This document shows positions 21,205 to 31,405 of a stretch of DNA of 64,000 nt, piece after piece. Position 1 is the stretch's first letter; every line of letters begins with the position of its first letter. The notes under the pieces are model-generated. The model made no database searches. It had not been told where the DNA came from and saw nothing but the letters and a program-made list of their open reading frames with translations. Source of the stretch: Gliomastix tumulicola (taxonomy: Eukaryota; Ascomycota; Sordariomycetes; Hypocreales; Bionectriaceae); contig BCHX01000004.1 in assembly GCA_001599755.1 (NCBI GenBank), forward strand, positions 2,480,001 through 2,544,000, written 5' to 3'. The position numbers and the translations under genes were made by a program.

Positions 21205-22197
21205 CTACATCTTAAGCTGCGTGGCGTAAGGACCCATGGCCGCCGAGTCCTCCCACCGCATCCCGACGTCAATATACGCCCCGTAAGAAAGACTGCGCTC
21301 ATGAGTCCGCCACGTCACCCTTCTTTTGAAAAACTTGCCCGATAAAATCTTTGTCGTTGGTCTGTAAAGCTCAAGGCAACGCTTGCAAAGGTCGTCCAGC
21401 CTCCGCAGTCCGTTCTCGCCGACCGGGGGGTGCTTCCGCCAGACAGCCTGAGCATACGTATGGGGTACGCCGATACGGAAGTCGAGGGTCGGCACGGCGG
21501 CGAGGACGTCAGCGAACGACGAGAGGAACACCTCGAACTCGGCCGGGGCGAGCGTCATGGTGATGCTGGCCGTCCGCAGCGCCGGGAAGAGCCGTGAAAG
21601 CTGCAGGAGCGTGGTGGGCGACGGCTCCCAGTCCTCGTCATCGCGCTCCGGCCAGCGCATTTCCAGCTTGGTGATGAGCTGCAAGTTGCGTTCGCTCATC
21701 GGCCACGAGTTCAGGACATAGGTCCAGCCGCGGTGGATCATCTGGCAGTCGGCGGAGAAGAGGTTACTGCCGTATAGGATTGGCGTGGCCTCATCGTGGA
21801 TCAGGCGGCAGCACTCGAGGATGGCGGGGAAGAGGCCGTGGCGCACGTAGCAATAACCGATGCGGCGCTGCTCGGAGTCGGCAACCATGACGATGCGGCG
21901 TGTCCGGAGGCACAGAGCGTAGGAGATATGGCCGCAGAGGAGGTAGCCGTAGATCTGCAGGCGAATGTCGTAGGGAAAACGCAGGAAGGACGTTAGGCTG
22001 GGATTTGCAGTCGAGAAGAAGGCTTCGTGGGTCATGCGCTTGATGACATGGGGAGCGGGAGTTCGAGGTCGGAGGATGGGCAGCGGCCGTTCGAAGCCGA
22101 GAGACTGCGGTGTGAGGATGAGGCGTGACTGGCGAGGGGGTCTCGGGGGTTTGTTGAAGCACCGGGTGTGTCGACGGGATGAACTTGAAGTCCGCAT
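21205..22197 (-). CDS. 2EXR/DUF7730 domain protein of unknown function
   Basis: A single open frame of 330 residues. The first 54 residues are Arg/Pro/Ser-rich; an internal ATG at 22035 (MTHEAFFSTANPSLTSFLRF) is an alternative start and may be the real one. From residue about 66 the frame reads FLRFPYDIRLQIYGYLL, the 2EXR motif found in very many fungal proteins, and near residue 135 it reads CRLIHDEATPILYGSNLF, the typical companion motif. The remainder (ITKLEMRWPERDDEDWEP, LLQLSRLFPALRTASITMTL) follows the usual fold of this F-box-like group. No biochemical role is known for the family. These genes belong to large, fast-evolving sets in Sordariomycetes. Confidence 0.82.
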   Translation of the reverse strand: MRTSSSSRRHTRCFNKPPRPPRQSRLILTPQSLGFERPLPILRPRTPAPHVIKRMTHEAFFSTANPSLTSFLRFPYDIRLQIYGYLLCGHISYALCLRTRRIVMVADSEQRRIGYCYVRHGLFPAILECCRLIHDEATPILYGSNLFSADCQMIHRGWTYVLNSWPMSERNLQLITKLEMRWPERDDEDWEPSPTTLLQLSRLFPALRTASITMTLAPAEFEVFLSSFADVLAAVPTLDFRIGVPHTYAQAVWRKHPPVGENGLRRLDDLCKRCLELYRPTTKILSGKFFKRRVTWRTHERSLSYGAYIDVGMRWEDSAAMGPYATQLKM

Positions 22198-23733
22198 AGT
22201 TGAGAGCGAGGCTAGCTGGAGGCGTTGGGCCCTGTGCAGCTTGTCGATGGAGGGCCAGGAGGAAGGTACGAGAAAAGCTGCATATGTCTTGTGAATTCAA
22301 TTGCTTCGGAAGAGTAAGATTCGGATGCCAAGTAAGCCCAAAGTAGGTTGAGATGGAGAGCCCGTGTATGTGTGCCAACTTTCGTATTTGGTGACTGAAA
22401 ATATATGCAAGTGGTGAAGAGCCTCCTTAGACTTCTATCTGCTGGGACTCCTGTTTGTGTATTTCTCCATCGGCGTGAATATGCAGGCGTCTCGCCAGCA
22501 CCACCCCGTCGCAATTGCGCCCACAATCACGCCTATTCAAATTTGTCAGCTTATTATTCTAAAATGCACCTCTCTAAGACCGGCGTCTTCAGTACCGTGG
22601 GACTAAGCGAGAAAGCCACTGTGAAACTAAAGACCGTGCAGCTCTGTCGTACCGCCACAACTGGACGGGCTGTGATGCCGTACATGCGCCCTGTCACGAC
22701 CTAACCACATGATCATGTCAGCCGCCCACCGAGATTCTGCCCGCGTGCTTGGGACCCGAATGGCCCGAACGGGGCGGGCAGCCACGAGGACAAGGACGAG
22801 ACGGGGGCTCAGCTTGGTGCACCGACAGGGACCGAGACAGCCTGTCTTTCTAATCCGGGGCGCTATTCGCGGAATTCAGCATGCAAGGAGGCATGGCATT
22901 GGGGAATCCGAATGGCGCATTGCTGCCACTGTCGCAAACAGCACTCAGGGTCCACTGGACGGGCAGAATACTAACTGAAGCAGCAGGCGGTGAAGTAGCC
23001 CCACTAACAGTGCTGAGAGCTTCACTGACGATGAGTCAGCAACCCTCGTTTCGACTTCACCAAGAGGACGTGAGAGATGCCGATGACGAGCAGCATTACC
23101 TTCGGGCCAAATGCCAATTAAGCGCCCGCTGATTGGCGTTTCATCAACGATGGAACATCTAGAAACTGCAGTAAGGAACAGCCTGCCCCGGCTGGCCCCG
23201 TTTCACATCCTCGTTCCCATGCATCAGCTCTCGTCTCGCGTCTTTCCGCATTCGCACGCCGCAGCTTGAGCCTCCGTCCCAGAGCCCGGCCGGCCGGCGC
23301 ATCGAGCCGCTCCCCGTTATTGCGCCGAGGCGGCTTCCTGCGATGATTTATCCAACACTCGATCCTGGTCGCCTGCTGCTGTTTAATTTATATACCTGCT
23401 GTCCTGCCCATCATTTCCTATCCGAGGACGATATGGTTCCATGAGTCGGTCCATCGGCATCCTGCTTTCGAACTGCTGACGCGCGATGACTGGCTTCGGC
23501 TCGTTTCACTCGGTGCTTGGGCCCCCGTGGCTGGAGTGCGAAACGCCCACGGCGATCTGCCTGATCATCTAACTATCGCAGGGGGAGGGGGAGGGGGAGG
23601 GACGGACGATTTGGTCCAAGATGGTGCTACCCATGGCTGCTGGGGAAGGGTATAAAATGGTCGAGCCGTCGCCGATCTATGCTCATCAAATCACCATCAT
23701 CGTAAAGATTGACATCAGCAAACGACCGCCATC
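22198..23733. other. Intergenic region upstream of the LPMO gene
   Basis: About 1.5 kb between divergent genes. It contains a G-rich (GGGGGA)n run at about 23581-23601 and a TATA box at 23651. CTGGAG near 23529 and CTGGGG near 23639 fit SYGGRG, the carbon-repressor (CreA/Cre1) site; such short motifs are common by chance. I see no gene. Confidence 0.5.
23651..23657 (+). promoter_or_regulatory. TATA box of the LPMO gene
   Basis: TATAAAA lies 77 bases before the second-base of the AA9 start region (ATG at 23734). TATA boxes in this position are typical of highly inducible secreted-enzyme genes. Confidence 0.65.
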
Positions 23734-24626
23734 ATGAAGTCCTACCAGCTCTCCCTCCTTGCAGCTCTTGCTGCCCGACAGGCCATGGGCCACGCCACCT
23801 TCCAGCAGCTCTGGGTCAACGGCGAGGACCTGATAAGTCTACCTCTGGCGTCTTGCCTCTCTCGCATCTGTACTAACTCCTTCTCACGGTTCCACGTGTG
23901 CTCGTCTGCCGCCTAGCAACAGCCCTGTCACGGGCGTCACTGGGAACGATATCCGATGCAATGCTGGCACTGCTCCTGCTGCCACCAAGTGCCCTGTCCA
24001 GGCCGGTGATGTCGTGTCCGTAGAGATGCACCAGGTACATACATACTCGCCAAATGTTCCTTGATAAAAGCAGTTTGATCCCCGTGCTTATACGTTCAAA
24101 GCAACCCAACGACCGCAGCTGCTCGCAGGAGGCCATCGGCGGCGCCCACTACGGCCCTGCCCTGGTCTACCTGTCCGCGGTCGACGATGCTGCCTCGGCC
24201 GACGGCTCTGCCCCCTGGTTCAAGATCTACGAGAACTCGTGGGCCAAGAACCCGGACGGCGGCAGCGGCGACGACGACTTCTGGGGCACCAAGGACATGA
24301 ACGACTGCTGCGGCAAGATCGACGTCAAGATCCCCTCCGACATCCCCGCCGGCGACTACCTCCTCCGCGCCGAGGTCATCGCCCTGCACACGGCCGGCGG
24401 CTCCGGCGGCGCCCAGTTCTACATGACCTGCTACCAGATCACCGTCGAGGGCGGCGGCAGCGCCAGCCCCGCCACTGTCGAGCTGCCCGGCGCGTACTCG
24501 GCGTCCGACCCGGGTATCCTGGTCAACATCCATGCGCCTCTGGACGGGTACATTGCCCCTGGTCCTGCTGTGTACTCCGGCGGCACGGTCGTTGAGGCTG
24601 GCACGGGATGCGCTGCTGCGCTGTAA
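23734..24626 (+). CDS. AA9 lytic polysaccharide monooxygenase, secreted
   Basis: Three exons, 23734-23832, 23888-24034 and 24102-24626, give 256 residues. AA9 enzymes are copper-dependent oxidases that cleave cellulose or xyloglucan outside the cell. The signal peptide (residues 1-19, MKSYQLSLLAALAARQAMG) leaves His20 as mature His1 of the copper histidine brace (HATFQQLWVNGEDL). The second copper His is in GGAHYGP (residue 98), and QFYMTC supplies the second-sphere Gln186 and axial Tyr188; His176 (ALHTAG) is the usual second-sphere His. There is no cellulose-binding module. Intron 2 is ordinary (GTACAT...AAAG). Intron 1 (23833-23887) has no usable GT-AG pair: it starts ATAAGT, holds a perfect TACTAAC and ends TCAC. 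Removing it joins NGEDL to GSTCARLPPSNSPVT in frame and restores a conserved Cys. If AT-AC is not spliced, the gene is broken. Confidence 0.88.
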
Positions 24627-25552
24627 GCAGTCGTTACCTGGTGTTGACCTGATGGGTTGAGCGTCCCTTCGCTTCAGGAATGCGGAAAGGGGGACTGGAG
24701 GATGACTTTACGGGCTTGGATTATCTGGCTATGTGATGCCCGCTAACCTTCACTGTTTATCTTGGGTCGCGTTGTCGACCGCCTATGCATATATCTGACT
24801 TAGATGCACATAACTTACCTCGATGTGAGGCTGAACTTGCCTACCCCCCCTCTCACCTTGGCTTTCTAGTGATTGGCGTAGCCTCGATATTTCAGTTGTA
24901 AACCGTCTGGACGGCCATTTATTCTGACCACTGCAATCTTCGCCTGAAAGTATTTCCGTTAGCTACCGAGTAGTTGAACATGATGCCCGAGAGAAGGCGT
25001 CATCAAATGCCTTCTGAACGTCATACGGTTCGCTCTCAGACATCCAGGCAATGAAGCCGTCCAGGTGGACGAGTGTTGCACCCGAGGACTCTAAGCGGAA
25101 TTGTGATTAACCTCACCCGTGAAACAATGAAGCCGCTGATGCTATGATGAAATGAGAAATGATATAAACTTGAAGGCTGAATTTCAATGAAGGAGAGGGT
25201 CCGATTTAGAGTCGATGACTTCAACCATCACACAATACCATCGGACAGAATTCGCGTTCGCACCCACTGGATGGGTCGGCTTTAAGCAACGCGCGTAGCT
25301 CAACTTCTGTTAGAACTGTACAATCGGTCTAATGGTATTGATCCGCTGCCTAATATCAATACATCTGGGGTAATAGACATGAGATTGAAGGTGGCAAAGG
25401 GTTCTAGCCACTGGCCGCTTAGGACAATGGACGCCAGCACATAGCCAAACGTGTCACTCGTTGATACCACAGGCACAAAGCAGAGAAACACTCTGTATTT
25501 CACATCACATATAAATCACATTCCATACTACATATTTCAGCCTCGCATCGGC
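24627..25552. other. Intergenic between convergent genes
   Basis: 926 bases between the stops of the LPMO gene and the MetE-like gene. No gene, repeat or RNA is recognised. Confidence 0.6.
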
Positions 25553-26737
25553 TTAGGCCCTCTCCGGCCACAGCTCCTTGGCCACGTCCTGCACAAGCCG
25601 GAGCTTCGCAAACATCTTCTCCTCCGTCATGCCCTCGGCACCGACAGCGACGCTCGCAAACCCGCACTGCGGGCTGATGCCGATGGACTGCAGGGCCTCC
25701 TCGACGGGGCGGCCCTGGCCCTCGGCGATGATGCGCGCCGCCTCGAGGACCTTCTGCTTGACGACTGCCTTGTCCTCGAGCAAGGGGTCCTTGGTGGTCA
25801 CGACGCCGAGGACGACGCTCTTGTGCGGGGGCAGGAAGCGCAGCGGCTCGAAGCCGCCGGAGCGCTCGTCGTCGTACTCGAGGAAGAAGGTGTCGTAGTC
25901 GAGCGTGGTGAAGAAGCGCTGGGCGATCTTCTCGTAGGAGCCCTGGCTGAAGTGCATCGACTTGGAGAAGTTGCCGCGGCACACGTGCAGGCCGACGTGC
26001 AGGCCCTCGGGCCGGCCGGCGATGCAGTCGTTGTGCGCCTTGAGGTACGACTCGAAGAGGGCGTCGGCGTCGATGCCGTCCCTTCCCAGGGCCTCGACCA
26101 TCTCGTCGGAGCAGAAGTAGGCCAGCGTCGGGTCGTCGATCTGCACGTTGCGCAGCCCGGCGTCGTACAGCGTCCGGAGCTCCTGGCGGTAGGCGGCCGC
26201 GAGGTCCGCGAAGAAGGCGTCGTCGCTGGCGTACGCGTCGGCGCTGTAGCACTGCCCGGGCGCCAGGCGCAGGTGGAAGTAGCACGGCGGCGGCATGGTG
26301 AACTTGCACTCGGCCCAGCGGTCCTGCGGCACGGCCTCCTTGAGCAGGTTCCAGTTGGCCAGGTAGGGGCTCTCGCGGTACTCGATCCTGCCCTCGCACA
26401 CGGCCACCATGGGATACCGCTTGCCGGCCTTCTTGAGCGCGGCGATGGGCGGCGCCGACAGCCGCGTGATCTCCCAGGGCACCGTCGGGATCTCGCGGAA
26501 GCCGCCCAGCCGCTCGAAGAAGCCCGAGAAGTAGTACTTGCGGTCGAACTCGCCCGACGTCAGCGCGCGCACGCCGTTGTCCAGCTGCTTCTGCACGATG
26601 TCCTGGATCGACCGCCGCTGGGCCGCCAGCAGCTCGTCGGCCGTCGCCTCGCCGGCATCGAGCTTCTCCTGCGTCTCGGAGAGGTAGGCCGGACGGATGA
26701 GGGAGCCGATGTGGTCGGAGTGGAACTGGAGCTTCAT
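25553..26737 (-). CDS. MetE-like (cobalamin-independent methionine synthase C-terminal family) protein
   Basis: A single exon of 394 residues, roughly half a full MetE (about 765), with only the catalytic C-terminal barrel. It starts MKLQFHSDHIGSLIRPAYL, the usual opening of short MetE-like proteins such as bacterial YxjG. Candidate zinc ligands are present: HVC at 251-253 inside HVGLHVCRGN, Glu near 287 in FLEYDDERSG, and Cys358 in SPQCGFAS. These match the His, Cys, Glu, Cys set of MetE. The TSGEF motif at 60-64 and the QIDDP motif at 199-203 are also characteristic. Short forms lack the N-terminal domain that helps bind polyglutamyl folate, so the methyl donor is probably different; S-methyltransfer or thioether chemistry is my inference. 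Codon use is highly GC-biased, which produces long false frames on the opposite strand. Confidence 0.88.
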   Translation of the reverse strand: MKLQFHSDHIGSLIRPAYLSETQEKLDAGEATADELLAAQRRSIQDIVQKQLDNGVRALTSGEFDRKYYFSGFFERLGGFREIPTVPWEITRLSAPPIAALKKAGKRYPMVAVCEGRIEYRESPYLANWNLLKEAVPQDRWAECKFTMPPPCYFHLRLAPGQCYSADAYASDDAFFADLAAAYRQELRTLYDAGLRNVQIDDPTLAYFCSDEMVEALGRDGIDADALFESYLKAHNDCIAGRPEGLHVGLHVCRGNFSKSMHFSQGSYEKIAQRFFTTLDYDTFFLEYDDERSGGFEPLRFLPPHKSVVLGVVTTKDPLLEDKAVVKQKVLEAARIIAEGQGRPVEEALQSIGISPQCGFASVAVGAEGMTEEKMFAKLRLVQDVAKELWPERA

Positions 26738-28081
26738 GGTGGCTGGCTATATGTCCTCTTTGTCTTCCCACCCTTCTATGATATGACTTGAGTTTTCCAG
26801 CGTGAAGTTTACGGGGGACTGAGTGAAGGCACAAGGGATGAGAGACGGGGGGACTCAGTCCCATCATATAAGTGAGAGCAGCTCTCTCTCTCTGTTCCCT
26901 CTTTGCCCAGCGCCTCGGTCTCGAAACGTGTCGAGCATCAGCGGAGTTGCCCCCGGCGATCCACTCTTAGGCCGGGTAAGTGTGAATGAAATAGGAAAAA
27001 GGGCCTCTGCAGAGCCTATCAAGTCTCTCAGCTGAGGCGGCCCCTCTCTCTCCCCGCTCGCGGCTATGCCACCAACAACACGGCTGTGAGCAACGGCAGT
27101 TGTCTTCGGGGGCGTCGAGGCAGAGAATTTTTCAGCAAGAGAGCAGCTCGGGCCCCGAGTCTGGGTTTGAACCAATGTCTGGTTCTGTCATCACAGCGAA
27201 GCTTGGGGGCAATGAGGGGGTTGATCGTGGGGTAGAGTCAGGGGGTGGTGTTGGTGAACAGGATAGAAACCTGATACCCATGGCAGGCTAAAGTTGGGTG
27301 TCTGGCATCTTCCAGATTGCTTGCCGGGACACTTGTCTTGGCTCTCCTCTATCCTCGGATGAATTGACCAATGAAGCCCTGAGCTATATTCTTTGCGCTA
27401 TTGGCGACTTTCGGATGTACAGAAGTGCTCAACATGTGGCAGCGACCACGTGCTGAGTACTGGAACTGTGCCGTACTTCTTGCGAAGCTGTCGCGTAAGT
27501 CGGGACAATCGGATCAATGGATCAATCTCGTAGTCCGCGCTGCTGAGCAAAAGAGTGAATTTATTTTCCATGTCATCACCTTGAATTTAATCCCAGATTG
27601 AAGGTCGAAAACCTCCGAGTTGCATAGCTAGTTGAACTCAGAAAGAGTGCCCTTCCGATCCCGGCGGATGGTGGCCTTCTAACGAGCTGGGGCATAACTA
27701 CTAGTAGTGATCTTACCCCAACATTCACAGCATGGCAGATGGCTCTGTGGGCGCTCGGTTTGCTGCGGCACGGCGGATATAGACCGTCAGAAATGGTGGC
27801 GTCATTAAGCTGTCAGCGCTGGCGATGATGCGCATACACACCAGCGAATAGCGTATACTAGCGCTGGTATAGGCCTCGAGTGTCAGCATATGGGGGAGCA
27901 AGAGATGAACTTACACACGGGAGCTTAATGGACATCTGCCCTCACAGCGCAAGGAGTAGCTCTTTCACTCCAACTCCATATACCTCAGCGCCATGTGTCT
28001 CAAACCTCAACAAGACCTCGCGCTTGGACCGTTCTCACCAGTGTGACCAAGCCGGCGACATCTCCTCAGTAACGTGTGCAG
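26738..28081. other. Intergenic shared promoter region
   Basis: About 1.3 kb between the divergent MetE-like and carotenoid oxygenase genes. It holds a (CT)n run near 26881-26893. No gene is seen. Confidence 0.55.
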
Positions 28082-30078
28082 ATGGAGGACGAGAGACGGC
28101 ATCCGTGAGTAGACGAGAATACCTCGAGTGATGGTCGCTAACATCATTGGCCCGTAGCTACCTTTCAGGGAACTTCGCACCCGTCAGCACATCACTCCCC
28201 TTAACACCATGCCGGTACGAGGGTGTCATCCCCCGGGAGCTCGCCGGTGGTCAATACGTCCGCAACGGGGGCAATCCCCTCGTGAACCAGGACCTCGGAC
28301 GCGACGCACACTGGTTCGACGGGGACGGCATGCTGACGGGTGTGCTGTTCCGACGCGCCGACGATGACGAGAGCAGCGTTGTGCCTGAATTTGTCAACCA
28401 GTTCCTCCTCACGGATGTGTACTGCTACTCCAGACAGGCCCCTTCCCTGCGCAAGCCCATCCTCCCGAGCATAGCGACGCTCATCAGCCCGGCCCGATCC
28501 TGGTTCCGGGTCGTGTTGGCGGTGCTCCGGTCGGTGCTCATCGTACTCTTATCCAGATTGCCCGGCCGCCCTTCCATTAGAAAGATCAGCGTTGCCAACA
28601 CTAATGTACTCTATCACGACGGGAGGGCCCTGGCGACTTGCGAGAGCGGTCCGCCTCTGCGATTCGCTCTACCTAGTCTGGAGACCATCGGCTGGTTCAA
28701 CGGCAGACAAGTGGAAAACGAACGACAGACCGACAGCAGGCCGGGATTTGGCGGCAGAGGCCTGACCGCCCACATGAAGGAGTGGACGACGGCTCACCCG
28801 CGCGTTGACCCGAAGACAGGGGAGTTGATCGCATTCCACTCAACCTTCACGCGTCCATACGTCCGTTATTCCATCGTCAAGCCAGCAAAACAGACAGAGC
28901 CGGGTTCATCATCCCTCGGCGAGCCAGTCCCCGGGATCAAGTGCCCCAAGATGATGCACGACTTTGGCGTGTCCGCGCAGCACACGGTCATCATGGACCT
29001 GCCGCTCACGCTGGACCCCCTGAACCACATGCGCGGCGTCCCGAGCCTCTGCTACGACTCGGCCAGCCCGTCCCGGTTCGGCGTGTTCCCCCGGTACGAG
29101 CCGCGCCTGGTCCGGTGGTTCGAGACCAACCCGTGCCTCATCTTCCACACGGCGAACTGCTGGGACTCGCTGTCGTCGCCCTCACCCAAGTCGAGCTTGG
29201 CGGACGAGACCGTCGTCAACCTGCTGGCGTGTCGACTGACCTCGGCGGCCACGATCTTCGCCCCGGGCAACCTGCCGATCCCGGAGTTCAAGCCGACGCC
29301 GCCCGAATACATCGAGGAGGAGCAGTGCAGGCTGTACTACTACAGCTTCCCCCTGCCGAACGACGGGGCCAGGCCGTGCATCCGACACCAGTGGGCGCTG
29401 TCCGCGATCCCATTCGAGTTCCCCACCGTCGCGCCGACCAGGTCCATGACCGAGTGCCGCTACGTGTACGGCTGCAGCACGTCCGGGTCCTTCACCGTCG
29501 CCCTGGGCAAGGCGGCCAAGATCGACCACCTGGCCAAGATCGACGCGAAGACCCTCATCGCCCGCGGCGTCGCGAGACCGCCCCGGCCCATCAGGGGCTG
29601 CGTCGACACGCGCACAACCGACCAGGTGCTCGAGAGCAAGGACCCCGACGACCCGATCAAGCTGCTCCGCATGCCGCCGGGCTGGTTCGCGCAGGAGCCG
29701 CGCTTCGTGCCGAGGCGCGGGGAAGACGACGACGACGACAACGACGACGACGGAGAGGGAAAACGAGAAGAAGATGACGGGTGGCTGGTCTTCTACGCGT
29801 TTGACGAGACGCAGCTCAACGCGCACGGGGAGTGTCCCGTCGACGCGAAGAGCGAGCTATGGATCGTGGACGCCAGGACCATGAGCCTCGACGACGTCGT
29901 GGTACGGGTGAAGCTACCTCAGCGGGTGCCGTACGGACTGCATGGGAACTGGTTCAGCGAGGAGGAGATCCGGAATCAGCGTCCGTTCGAGGCTGTCCGT
30001 AGCTTGGACGTGGACACTGGGAGTCGAAGCGGCATCCTTGATAGTGTGCGCCGGAAGCTCGAACAATGGATTGGATGA
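28082..30078 (+). CDS. Carotenoid cleavage oxygenase (RPE65/CCD family)
   Basis: Two exons, 28082-28104 and 28158-30078, 647 residues. The 53-base intron (GTGAGT...CGTAG) joins MEDERRHP to YLSGNFAPV, the standard start of these enzymes; without it the frame has no ATG near the domain. The family cleaves double bonds of carotenoids, apocarotenoids or stilbenes with Fe(II) held by four His. All four are visible: AHPRVDP (about 221), MHDFGVSAQHT (about 275), IFHTANCWD (about 338) and GLHGNWF (about 603). RNGGNPL and WFDGDGML near the N-terminus are also conserved. A hydrophobic patch at 122-144 (RVVLAVLRSVLIVLLSRLPG) probably docks on membrane. A very acidic insert (DDDDDNDDDGEGKREEDD) sits near residue 545, in a surface loop. 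The substrate cannot be decided from sequence; no carotenoid synthesis gene is nearby. Confidence 0.92.
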
Positions 30079-31405
30079 GACGGATGACGCGACGTGGAGA
30101 CACGCGGTCGGTGCATTCCAGTCGGTAGATTTGATGCCACACGCTTTGTATCATATCGCGGGCGCTTGCTATGAAGGTGTGTCTTGGAATGCTCAATGTT
30201 GTGAGAAAGCGGAAGTTGCTCGCGTGAGGCCAGTAATAGAGGTTAGCCGCGGGTGATTTGTGTGATGTGATCTAATTTCCCGTCTTGCGGGTACAGGGTA
30301 TCCTAGAGCCCGCCAACCCGCGTGGGCGTAAAAACGACGGGACGTGAGAAGTCGGGTGCTATCTAGTGGAAATATAAAGAATAACGAAGATGTAGACAGT
30401 TAAAGGCACCTAATTACTTGATACCTCTCCATCAAGAAGCCCTGCCAAACTATAGGTTAATGCTCTTATATCAAGTATGGCAGCCGGGAGGTTGGCCGCG
30501 GAAATGGTAGAGAAGTAAGTGTAGGGTAGGCATCAACTCTCAGTACAACATCAAGTCGAGGTCCCGTCCCTTCCTCATGGAATTTCTCACCACGAATCGC
30601 GTCTCTCCATCAAACACTGCAACTCGCAGCACACACAGAAATTATCCGACAGCCCAGTCCGGCCAAAAAGATTCAAAGACACGTCGCCATAGAAAGGAAA
30701 TGAAGCAATCGCATCCAGAATTCGAGGAGCTGAGCGCCACAATCCTGGCAGCTTCCGCGTCTGGGCTCCTGAGGCACGCTCCGAATGCCTTCACGACAAG
30801 CCCGCTGCGCACCGTCCGCCCGCAAGCACGACGGTGAAAGCCGCAGCTTGGAATTCTGGATAATTTGAATCTGCAACGGGCGGGGACCGCGAGGCGTGCC
30901 ATTCTGTTCGTCTCAGGAATTCGAGGCGCGCTTTGTCTCGCCGCGAGCCCGGTGAGACAGCATTTCTGCGGGACGAAGGCAGCGCATTCTTCAGGGCGCC
31001 TCGACTGTCTCACGAGATGAGCATAGCGGAACATCGCAGTCTGTCATCGGCTTTTTCTTCTTCCTGTTACGTACCCGCGTTCGCTATGCACAACAACACG
31101 GGTCGGGCAAGACAGTTCGCAGACGAGGATGATTGAGCGCGTCGAGACTGGAGGCTTGTCCGTCCGGAGGGGTATAAATCAAGGGCTCGCTTTCTTTCAA
31201 CGTCGGAAAGAAGCTTCATCCATCCTATCCTTTTTTGCTAATGCCCACAGTGGCCTCGAGTTCACTCGCTTTCCTGGCCCCGCGAGCTCTGTCAGTCGTT
31301 ATCCCTGTCACTCCTTGATACTACATTCGTTTATCCATTCATTCGCTTGACGAAGCACTCTTTCGCGTCCCTCGTTCAGATATACAAAACAACCACCAGG
31401 ACATC
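30079..31405. other. Intergenic, promoter of the WSC gene
   Basis: 1.3 kb with an AT-rich part at about 30355-30480 and a TATA box at 31173. No gene is seen. Confidence 0.55.
31173..31179 (+). promoter_or_regulatory. TATA box of the WSC gene
   Basis: TATAAAT lies 233 bases before the ATG at 31406, which would imply a leader of about 200 bases. The leader is rich in C and T, as is common in these fungi. Confidence 0.5.

Noticed and set aside
23837..23916. Alternative GT-AG intron 1 of the LPMO gene (GTCTAC to CCTAG)
   Set aside because: The donor is poor and the splice would delete the conserved GSTCARLPPS segment with its cysteine and break the frame.
25451..26791. 446-codon frame opposite the MetE-like gene
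   Set aside because: Antisense shadow of GC-ended codons; the sense strand has all the zinc motifs.
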